Assembly: GCF_033115175.1 (NCBI RefSeq)
Contig: NC_084843.1
Location: forward strand, 59,560,474-59,624,473
Reading direction: 5' to 3'
Length of the DNA stretch: 64,000 nucleotides
Origin: Lepus europaeus
Lineage: Eukaryota; Chordata; Mammalia; Lagomorpha; Leporidae
Shown: piece by piece, positions 55,686-64,000 of the stretch
How positions within the stretch are numbered: position 1 is the first letter of the stretch
Layout: each line of letters begins with the position of its first letter
Notes under the pieces: model-generated
Database searches by the model: none
The model's input: only the letters and a program-made list of their open reading frames with translations
Told to the model about the DNA's origin: nothing
Translations under genes and position numbers: made by a program

Positions 55686-56014
55686 TTTTTTCAAAAAGAT
55701 ATGTCTGATTTATTTGAAAGTCAGAATGACAGAGAAAGAGAGAGACAGAGAGATCTTGCAACAACTGGTTCATTCCCCAAATGGCTACAACAGCCAGGGC
55801 TGGACCAGGCTGCAGCCAGGAGCCAGAAACTCTATTGGGATCTTTCACATGGGTGGCAGGGACCCAAGCACTTGGGCCATCTTCCACTACTCTTCCGGCG
55901 CATTAGCGGGGAGCTGGATTGGAAGTGGAGCAGCCGAGACTTGAACCACAGTCTGCTATGGGATGTCTGCGTCACAGGCAGTGGCTTAGCTGCTGCACCA
56001 CAATGCCAACTCCT
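55686..56014 (-). mobile_element. CSINE, full length
   Basis: TTTTTTTCAAAAAGATATGTC and TGATTTATTTGAAAGTCAG at left; CTGCACCACAATGCCAACTCC at right. Confidence 0.88.
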
Positions 56015-56861
56015 ACACATACTTTTTTGTCTGCTTGATTTAGGAGTCCAGTTCTGGCAGCTTTGTGCCCTGCCCATCTGGCCCTGCCTTCTCTGGCCAA
56101 TCTAGGTTCTTCCACATCAGCCCTCTCCCCACCCTCGCCCCGAACAAGTGATACACGTTATGACCAAGTACCTTTTAGGAGCTGGCACTGTGCTATCTGC
56201 AGTCCCAGCATGGTCTGTATTAACTCTCATGACTGAATCCACATGGGCAGCGCTAGCATCACCCCCAGCCTGCAGGCACGAGGACTGGGGCTCAGGAGGT
56301 TCGGTGCCTCGGGCCAAATGCTGCAGCTGGGAAGTGGCCGGGTAGGGGTGTGCGCCCAGGCCCACTGCCTCCAAAGGCCACAGGAAGCCCAACTTCTCCT
56401 TTTCCTGTCCACGAATGCCCCCTTGGCACTGACCACACTTTCAGCGACCATAGCACCTGCTTCCACGGCTAAGAACTCAGTCGTGGACGCAGGCAGGGAC
56501 CTGAGCTCAGGGCTTGCCTGTCTCTGCCTGGAGGTGGGTCGGACAAAGCCACTTCTCCTGTCTGAGGCTCAGCCTTCCCATGAAAGCTTAAATTTAGGTA
56601 TCGCTCCCATTCCATTCTCTCTTGAATTCCTGTGTGGAGTCAGATTTCCTGGCTGGAGTGGCCTCATAGCCACAACCCAGCCCCTCAGTGCTACCACCAC
56701 ACAGAACCCCATTCCTCAGGTAACTTCCAAGGGTCAAACCCTACCCAGGAGACCTGCTGTGCTTTATCTTCAAGCTCAAGGAATCTCTATGGAGTAGATG
56801 TCCCCCCATTCCTCACATGGGAACACTGAGGCATGGAGAAGGCAAACAAGATCAGTAGAGC
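56015..56861. other. LRRC20 intron, no gene recognised
   Basis: Unique sequence, no feature I can support. Confidence 0.4.
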
Positions 56862-57194
56862 TGGCCGGCACCGCGGCTCAATAGGCTAATCCTCTGCCTA
56901 GCAGTGCCGGCACACCGAATTCTAGTCCCGGTTGGGGCGCCTGATTCTGTCCCGGTTGCCCCTCTTCCAGGCCAGCTCTCTGCTGTGGCCCGGGAATGCA
57001 GTGGAGGATGGCCCAAGTGCTTGGGCCCTGCACCCCATGGGAGACCGGGAGAAGCACCTGGCTCCTGCCTTCGGATCAGTGCAGTGCACCGGCCTCAGCG
57101 GCCATTGGAGGGTGAACCAATGGCAGAGGAAGACCTTTCTCTCTGTCTCTTTCTCACTATCCACTCTGCCTGTCAAAAAAAAAAAAAAAAAAAA
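56862..57194 (+). mobile_element. CSINE, young GC-rich subfamily
   Basis: GCCGGCACCGCGGCTCAATAG, GCTAATCCTCTGCC, CCGAATTCTAGTCCCGG, GGCCATTGGAGGGTGAACC, CTGCCTGTC plus poly-A. Imperfect duplication ATCAGTAGAGCT / ATCAGCAGGGCT. Confidence 0.93.
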
Positions 57195-58142
57195 TCAGCA
57201 GGGCTGATGGGGACCACTTTTATTCACTGGAGGCTTCCTCTGTTGTTTCCCCTTCCAAGGAAGAATGAGGCTATGGCCACAGCCCCTGCCACCTGACTGA
57301 GCCCCCGACCAAACAGCTACCTCTACGCCTGGGTTTGCTTCTCACACAGGGGTCCCAGCCTCCATGCCCTGTGCCCGGGCTCTAGGGCAGAGAGGGCTGA
57401 GGTCCACCAGTCCCAGAGTTCCACACTAGGGCTGCAACGGTTCCTTTCCACTCCCTTCTGCCAGGGTTCACAGCTGAGCACCGTGGGGCTCCCAGGATGG
57501 GCAGGGCTGTGGATGAGGCACCATTCCATCCACTGCCAAGGCGTCCTGGCCTGAGAGCGGCTGCAGCCACGGCATTTCCTTATTTGTTACCCTCACTGAA
57601 CTGCGGTTTCCGGTGTCTGTTCAATGGACCTCTCCCTTCCCTCAGTTCCTCTGATGACTTCCCACAATGGCCTTTTCTTGGACGGCTGCCAAGGCTGCCG
57701 CCCAGACCAGAGATTCGCACCGGCAGAGAGAGGCAGCCTGTTGATTCCATTAGGGGACGGACGAGGCTGGCCTGAAGCAATTATGCAGCCAGTCTGCCAC
57801 AGAATGCGCCAGCTCCAGGAACAGCCCCCTCCCCCGGGACCCATCAGCCCCCGGCTCTGACCCTGTGCCCGTGAGCAATCACTGTCCCTGCCTGAAAGCT
57901 CTCCCACAGGCAAAGTCAAGCAGGCACGAATCCCACGCTTGGCACCAAGGCCGCTCTGCACAGGGCGTGCACGCCCGCAGGGATCAGAGCAGCCAAGAGA
58001 GGGCATGAGGTATGTTCCTTGGTGTAGACAGAGGGAAAGCCAACTCGTAGCCAGGTCCGGGGCACATGAAAGCAAAGTTCCAGACATCCCAGCCCCGTGA
58101 AAAGACTAAGGCAGCTGTCACCTTACCCACAGAGCCAATTAT
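57195..58142. other. LRRC20 intron, no gene recognised
   Basis: Unique sequence, moderately GC-rich, with no protein-like frame or splice-consistent exon. Confidence 0.4.
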
Positions 58143-58493
58143 CTTTTTTTTTTTTTTTTAGGAATTATTTATTTTTTATTTGAAAGTCAGAATTGTAGCG
58201 AGAGAGAGAAGGAGAAACAGAGACAGAGAGAGAAATCTTGCATCTGCTGGTTTGCTCTCCAGATGGTCACAACTGCTAGGGCTGAGCCAGGCTGAAACCA
58301 AGAGCCAGGAGCTTCATCTGAGTCTCTCAAGTGGATGCAGGAGCCCAAGCACTTGGACCATCTTCTGCTACTTTCCCAGGCCATTAGCAGGGAGCTGGAA
58401 TGGAACTGGAGCAGACAGGAGAGGAACCGAAACCTAAATGGGATGCTGGCGTTGTAGGTGGCAGATTTACCTGCCACACCACGGTAAAGCCAA
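58143..58493 (-). mobile_element. CSINE, full length
   Basis: Poly-T, ATTTATTTTTTATTTGAAAG; the head side ends TGCCACACCACGGTAAAGCC. Short AGCCAATT(A/T)AT repeats flank it. Confidence 0.88.
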
Positions 58494-58686
58494 TTTATAA
58501 AACACATTGCTAAGCATAGCAAGATGTAACATAGCACGTGCCCCTCACCCCATAGAGAGCTTATAGAGGAGCTGTGATCTAGAGCCACAGCCCTAACCCC
58601 ATTCATTCTTGCTGTGTAACCTCAGGCAAGCGACAGACCCCCAGCTGCTTCAGTGTCCTTCAGTGACATGGAGGAGCATTCTCTTC

Positions 58687-59330
58687 GTGGGACAGCGTTC
58701 AGCGCGGCAGTTAAACCGCCACCTGAGAGGCCCTTACCCGACACTGGAGGGCCTGGCTTTGATACTCATCTGCGCTCCGAGTCCAACTTCCTCTAATGAA
58801 CCCTATGGGAGGCAGCAAATGATGGCTCAAGTAGCTGGGTCCCTGCCACCCGTCTGGGAGACCAGGATGAAATTCCTGCCTCCCAGTTATTTGGGGACTG
58901 AACCCCCCCCCCCTTTTTTTTTTTTTTTTTTTGGCCAGGCAGAGTTAGACAGTGAGAGAGACAGAGAGACAGAGAGAATGGTCTTCCTTTTTCCGTTGGT
59001 TCACCCCCCAAATGGCCACTACGGCTGGCGCTGTGCCGATCCGAAGCCAGGAGCCAGGTGCCTCCTCCTGGTCTCCCATGCGGGTGCAGGGCCCAAGCAC
59101 CTGGGCCATCCTCCACTGCCTTCTCGGGCCACAGCAGAGAGCTGGACTGGAAGAGGAGCAACCAGGACAGAATCTGGCACTCCGACCAGGACTAGAACCC
59201 GGGGTGCCAGCACCACAGGCATACAGGCAGAGGATTAGCCTAGTGAGCCGTGGCGCCAGCCGGAGACTGAACCACTTGATGGCAGGAATCAGTCTATCTC
59301 TTTCTCTACCACTCAAATAAATTTTTAAAA
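58687..59330 (+). mobile_element. CSINE, old type, split by a younger SINE
   Basis: The first part (58687-58904) runs from GGGACAGCGTTCAGCGCGGC to GACTGAACC. After the inserted element it resumes at 59265 with the same nine bases and ends CACTCAAATAAATTTTTAAAAC. Confidence 0.85.
58905..59264 (-). mobile_element. CSINE, young, nested in an older SINE
   Basis: Poly-T, GGCCAGGCAGAGTTAGACAG, TTTTTCCGTTGGTTCACCCC, GGATTAGCCTAGTGAGCCG, TGGCGCCAGCCGG. Flanked by GACTGAACC at 58896-58904 and 59265-59273. Its promoter-side segment contains an extra duplicated piece (ACCAGGACAGAATCTGGCAC then GACCAGGACTAGAACCC), as in the related young copies. Confidence 0.92.
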
Positions 59331-59632
59331 CGTACCCACTTTGGCAGGGTTGTAAAGATTTAAATAATTTTATACAGCTGCTCCTCGACTTACAACAGGT
59401 TTACGTCCCGATAAGCTCATCATAAGCTGAAAACACCTTTCATCCGCCTGCCTTCCTACACCTCCCAGCTCAGCTACACAGTGCCCTGGAGGACGCTGAT
59501 GGTTTTCCCTCCAACAATCAAACCATTGTACTCGGGAACTGTGCACCTCCACGAGTTGTGCGGCTCTCCCCACAACCTGGTGTCCCCCCCATACTTGTGA
59601 AGACTGTCCAACAGTGCCTGCCAGGTTGTACA

Positions 59633-60085
59633 AGGGCATTTCAAAAAGTTCATGGAGGGGCCGGCGCTGTGGTGTAGCGGGTAAAGCTGCCACCTGCAGT
59701 GCCGGCATCCCATATGGGTGCTGGTTCAAGTCCCAGCTGCTCCACTTCCATTCCAGCTCTCTTCTATAGCCTGAGAAAGCAGTAGAAGATGGCCCAAGTC
59801 CTTGGGCCCCTGCACCTGTGTGGAAGACCTGGAAGAAGCTCCTGGCTCCTGGCTTTGGATCCGCACAGCTCCAGCTGTTGACTGAACCAATCTCCAACTG
59901 GAAATTGAACCAGCAGATGGAAGACCTCTTTCTGTCTCTCCTATCTGTGTGTAATTCTGACTTTCAAAAAATAAATAAATCTTTTTAAAAAAAGCTCATG
60001 GAAAATGGAATTAAAAGGTATGCTTATTTGAATATAAAAATATTTTGAAATGCATAGTTTTTTCATAATATACATTTTCCACATT
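59633..60085 (+). repeat. MITE-like element interrupted by a SINE
   Basis: GGCATTTCAAAAAGTTCATGG before the SINE, then AAGCTCATGGAAAATGG, AATTAAAAGGTATGC, ATTTTGAAATGCATAG and CATAATATACATTTTCC after it. It belongs to the same family as the pair at 24.9-25.5 kb. Confidence 0.6.
59656..59990 (+). mobile_element. CSINE inside the MITE-like element
   Basis: Head GGGGCCGGCGCTGTGGTGTAG, tail TTTCAAAAAATAAATAAATC. The flanks AAAAAGTTCATGGA and AAAAAGCTCATGGA are its target-site duplication. Confidence 0.92.
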
Positions 60086-60431
60086 TTAAAAAAAGATCTA
60101 TCTACCTATTTATTTATTTATTTATTCGGGAGGCAGAGCTACAGAGACAGAGGGAGAAACAGAGAAAGAGAGATACCTTTCATCCTATGGTTCACTTCCC
60201 AAATGGTTGCAACAGCTAGAGCTGGGCAGGCCAAAGCCAGGAGCCAGGAGTTTCCTCCAGGTCTCCCACATGGGTAGAGGTGTGTGGTACCTGGGCCATC
60301 TTCTGCTGCTTTCCCAGGCCATTAGCAGGGAGCTGCATCAGAAGTGGAGCAGCCGGACATGAAACAGCACCCATATGGGATGCTGGCACTCCAGGCATCG
60401 GCTTTACCAGCTACGCCATGACGCTGGCCCC
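60086..60431 (-). mobile_element. CSINE, full length
   Basis: TTTAAAAAAAGATCTATCTACC, (TATT)n expansion; head CTACGCCATGACGCTGGCCCC. Confidence 0.9.
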
Positions 60432-61165
60432 ACATTCTGATGGGGCCATCTGTTCATCCACCTGCCCCTCCTGAGGACCATGCCTAGCTCCTAGCTTTCT
60501 CATCATCCCCAAGTGGTACTGGTGCAACAAGAATGAAATGAGGTGATACGTGGAACGGGCCGGGACCTGGGGACAGCTGAGCCCCAGTGGACATGGACGT
60601 GCACTCTCACGTCATCCCCATGGCCATGCCAGAGCAGGCACCTGTGAGAATCCTTTGAACTGAGTTGAAAGGCAGGGCTATGGGAGACAAGGGGCAGGCA
60701 ACGGCCAGACCAAATGGAAAATTGGAACTCTCACCCCCAACCCACAGCGACCTGCCTGGACACAAACCACTGTCTACAATAGCCAGCCCAGAAAGCCAGA
60801 GTCAGATTGGCTCCAGCTCAGACGTGTAGGAAGTCAGCTATCTTTAGCAACTGGCTAGGAAGCCAAAATATCACCTCCATAACAATTGGCTTCAAACAGC
60901 CAGGATCAGGTAATAACTGAGAGCCTCCCTGATTTTTGTCCTCATTTCCAGCCAAAGTCGAGTGTGCACCCCTAAAGAATCCCATCTGATGCCCTGCTCC
61001 TAGTTATCTGCCTGCAGCTTCCTTCTCTCAACAGCTGCCAATCAGAGAGCACCTGAAGTCTTCCTTTTTTGTACTACAAAGCTTTCCCACTCCTCTGCCT
61101 GCCCTGAGACTCAGCTAAAGCACAAGTGATGGTGGCTAGTGTCCTTGCTACACACAAGCTCAGAA
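60432..61165. other. LRRC20 intron, no gene recognised
   Basis: Unique sequence, no supported feature. Confidence 0.4.
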
Positions 61166-61480
61166 TAAATCATCTTTGCTTATTATTTATTTATTTAACT
61201 TGAGAAGCACAGCGACTGGGGGTGGGGGGAGATCCAATCTGCTGCTTCACTCGAAATGCCTGCAATGGCCTCTGGCTGGGGAAGAAGCTAGGAGCCAGGA
61301 ACCCAATCCAGGTCTCCAGGGAGCAGGAATGTGCCCACTTGAATCAACACCTGCCTTCCACAGTCTGCAGGAGCAGGAGCAGGAGCGGGAGCTGAGAATG
61401 CAATCTGGGTACTTGGATGTGGGCTGTGAACACCTAAACCTGTGTCTTAGCCCTGGGCCAGACACCCAGCCCCAGCCTTT
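61166..61480 (-). mobile_element. CSINE, old and diverged
   Basis: CTTATTATTTATTTATTTAAC at left; body CCAGGAACCCAATCCAGGTC with GAGCAGGAGCAGGAGC expansion; right end CTGGGCCAGACACCCAGCCC. Confidence 0.78.
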
Positions 61481-62955
61481 GTTTTCCTCTTTTTGAGGGC
61501 CCTTGGTAGGTCTCACACACCTCTGGCCAGGCAGGCCCAGGACACACTCAGTAAAAAGAGCTGAGTGGCTCGGGAGGAAGTGGGGAGGCAGGAGAAGAGG
61601 GTGCAAGCAGACAAGAAGAGCCACAGCTGGACGCTAGGACCCACTCTCAGAGCCAGCCACCTGCGGACCCATCCCTCTTACACCCTGGGCTCTCTCAGGC
61701 CTTGCCTTTTCCTTCCATAAGGTGGATGAAGGGCATCAAGGGGCTGGAATCACTTAAAGATGACCCAAGTCTGAGTGGCCATGAGCTTCACAGAAGAGGG
61801 TCACCAGGGCAACCCTGGAGATGGCTTGCAGGGCAGGGAGGAAATAGCCTCTTCTCTCCCCACTCTGAGGCAGAGGAGAACCCAGTAGACCCTACAGATG
61901 CAAGAACAGAAGGCTTCTGTCCCGAAAGAGAAAGTATATCCCAGGCTCAGGTCCACAGCCAGGCAGGGCCCTTAGCTGCGCCCTCCCCATCACCACCTTT
62001 GCCCACCCAGGGCACGGGATCTAATGAGCAGGTACGCTGGCCTTCCAAGGTGCATGGAGGGACTCGGGGCCCCTGGCCGGCGGGAGGAGTTCAAAAGGCT
62101 TCACTAAAACTGCAGGATGTTGTGAGCTAAGCACATCCTTGTGGAGAGGCACTGGAGCAGGGCACCCTTGGCGGCATTTCCCTGGCACTGTTCCCCGTGC
62201 CCGCTGGAGAGGGTCTCTTATCCTACAATGCACACCTCTAACAGCAATTCCTTTGACAGCCCTGGCTCCTCCACCCAGGCCACCCTAGGGAGAAATCCTG
62301 CCCCTTCCGTCCACAGCAGGCGCAGTTCAGGCACACCAGCATCACAGGCCCATGGCGAGGAGAACCCCGCTTTACCAACCTCTGTGACCCTGCGTCCCGA
62401 CACAAGCCCAGAAGACAGCTGGCACTAAAGCAGGGTCCAATGAAGGAAAGCACAGCCCAAGGAGGTGCCCCCTGCCTGTGCCTTTCCAACCTCACTGCCA
62501 ATCCTGACCTTCCACTGGAACACCATAGCACGCCCCAGCTGCTCAATGCAGCCCAGAGGATGCCCAAGCTGGGGAGGTGGCCTGGGAGGCAGGCGACCTG
62601 GGTGGCATCCTGGCGGTACTGCTCTGCGACCCTGGACAAATCCCTCCCTCCCTGCCCTGCCTTCTCCATCCTCCATGGGCGGTGGGGGCAGTGCTAGTAT
62701 TTTCAGGAAATTCTCTCAGCTGATAGCTAGTGGGTTAAGTCTAACTTGCAAATATGTTTTATAGTCCATATTATAGATAACTTGGGAAAATGCACAGATG
62801 AGCATTTCCAGTTTTGATTAAATAATCAGAAGAATGGAGAACTCTGGCCCATCCTCCCTCGTGGCACACCTGGCTGAAGCTGAGCAGTCTGCCACAGTCC
62901 CTACCACTCCCTGTTGTCCTGCCCAACCTGGGTCACCCACTCCAGACATGCTGGT
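61481..62955. other. LRRC20 intron, no gene recognised
   Basis: Unique sequence. The frames at 61702..62130 and 62238..62669 show no domain, splice pairing or conservation signal that I can judge as coding. Confidence 0.45.
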
Positions 62956-62964
62956 CTCTTACAC

Positions 62965-63294
62965 TTTTTTTTTTTGACAGGCAGAGTGGATAGTGAGAGA
63001 GAGAGAGAGACAGAGAGAAAGGTCTTCCTTTTTGCCGTTGGTTCACCCTCCAATGGCCGCTGCGGCGGGCGCATCTCGCTGATCCGAAGCCAGGAGCCAG
63101 GTGCTTCTCCTAGTCTCCCATGCGGGTGCAGGGCCCAAGCACTTGGGCCATCCTCCACTGCACTCACGGGCCAGGCAGAGAGCTGGCCTGGAAGAGGGGC
63201 AACCGGGATAGAATCCGGCACCCCAACTGGGACTAGAACCCGGTGTGCCAGCGCCGCAAGGCGGAGGATTGGCCTGTTAAGCCACGGCGCCGGC
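62965..63294 (-). mobile_element. CSINE, young, with 9-bp target-site duplication
   Basis: Poly-T, GACAGGCAGAGTGGATAGTG, CCTTTTTGCCGTTGGTTCAC, AGCCACGGCGCCGGCC. CTCTTACAC occurs at 62956-62964 and 63295-63303. Confidence 0.93.
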
Positions 63295-63372
63295 CTCTTA
63301 CACATTTTTTTAACAACCCTTGACTTGTGGTTCTCAACCCTGGCAGCTGGCACTTGAGCAACACTGTAGGAT

Positions 63373-63693
63373 TTTTTTTTTTTTTTAAGATTTATATATT
63401 TATTTATTTGAAAGGTGGAGTTACAGAGGCAGAGCTCTTCCATCTGCTGGTTCACTCTCCAGATGGCTGCAACAGCCAGAGCTTGGCCAATCTGAAGCCA
63501 TGAGTCTGGAGCTTCTTCTGGGTCTCCCACGTGGGAGCAGGGGCCCAAGAACTTGGGCCATTTTCCACTGCTTTCCCAGGCCATAGCAGAGAGCTGGACT
63601 GGAAGTAGAGCAATTGGGACTCAAACTAGCATCCATATGGGATGCCAGCACTGCAGGTGGTGGCTTTACCCACTACATCATGGCGCCGGCCCC
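63373..63693 (-). mobile_element. CSINE with target-site duplication
   Basis: Poly-T, AAGATTTATATATTTATTTATTTG; head CATCATGGCGCCGGCCCC. CAACACTGTAGG before and CAACAGTGTAGG after. The interrupted DNA (TGTGGTTCTCAACCCTGG) looks like an old hAT-type fragment. Confidence 0.9.
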
Positions 63694-63705
63694 AACAGTG
63701 TAGGT

Positions 63706-64000
63706 TTAACAATGCCTAGGACCCATGTGCACACACAGACATTACTATTCAGAGGACTCTAACTTCACCAGGGCGGGACCAGAACTGCTGGTTCAAGGGA
63801 CCTGCTGGCTGTGCAGCTCTCTTCCCGTGTAAGGAAGCAGTGCCAGGAAAAGGAAGCTGGGAGGGATGGGTGCGGCCCAAACACCCACTGGCACCTCTGA
63901 GGGAACAAGCCTCACCCCAGGGCCCCCACCCAGGCACACATGCTGTAGCTTGCCAGGCACAAATGCCATAAACCCTGTGGGAGCCACTCGCACAGCAACA
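63706..64000. other. Right edge, LRRC20 intron
   Basis: No gene feature; a short unique stretch running off the window. Confidence 0.4.

Larger units (their letters stand above)
25690..64000 (-). other. LRRC20: LRRC20 gene, 3' portion (partial)
   Basis: The inferred extent runs from the polyadenylation site near 25690 through the last two coding exons into an intron that passes the right edge. Introns seen are 27943..50542 (22.6 kb) and 50711 to beyond 64000. Large introns fit the human gene, which as I recall spans roughly 80 kb. No other coding exon, on either strand, could be recognised inside these introns. Confidence 0.85.

Overview
The window is mammalian genomic DNA, almost certainly from a lagomorph and most likely European rabbit (Oryctolagus cuniculus). 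About fifty copies of the tRNA-derived C-repeat SINE (CSINE), a family restricted to lagomorphs, are scattered on both strands. One copy of the lagomorph-type LINE-1 3' end is also present, with older MIR, L2, L1 and MER5A-like fragments. Genes are sparse and split by long introns. No bacterial-style operon, CRISPR array or viral gene is visible.

Two protein-coding genes are supported, both transcribed from the minus strand (right to left). (1) NPFFR1, the neuropeptide FF receptor 1, a class A GPCR, occupies about 1 to 17.4 kb. Coding exon 1 is only seven coding bases (16930..16936), lying in a CpG island at about 16.85-17.48 kb that is the likely promoter. Intron 1 is about 15.15 kb. Exon 2 (1465..1779) encodes the N-terminal tail, TM1, intracellular loop 1 and TM2. 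The remaining exons lie left of the window. (2) LRRC20, a small leucine-rich-repeat protein, occupies about 25.69 kb to beyond 64 kb. The final coding exon with stop codon (27788..27942), a ~2.1 kb 3' UTR with an AATAAA signal (25705..25710) and the penultimate coding exon (50543..50710) are here. The N-terminal exons are right of the window. The two exons join in phase and give the C-terminal ~107 residues. The order NPFFR1 - LRRC20, both on one strand, matches what I recall of human 10q22.1.

Layout: 1-1464 NPFFR1 intron 2; 1465-1779 exon 2; 1780-16929 intron 1, rich in SINEs and containing an inverted partial copy of the exon-2 end at 2985-3178; 16.45-16.8 kb a compound TC/AC microsatellite block next to exon 1; 16.85-17.48 kb CpG island; 17.5-25.68 kb intergenic; 25.69-27.94 kb LRRC20 3' end; 27.94-50.54 kb LRRC20 intron, including a 58-unit G-rich minisatellite at 46.23-48.29 kb; 50.71-64.0 kb the next LRRC20 intron, again full of SINEs.

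The two genes are neighbours but have no known joint pathway. I found no undescribed gene system. The most unusual items are the inverted duplication of an NPFFR1 exon edge with its splice donor, the large G-quadruplex-prone minisatellite with a three-unit higher-order pattern, the duplicated TC/AC block beside the NPFFR1 promoter, and a triple-arm hairpin sequence at 21.8 kb.
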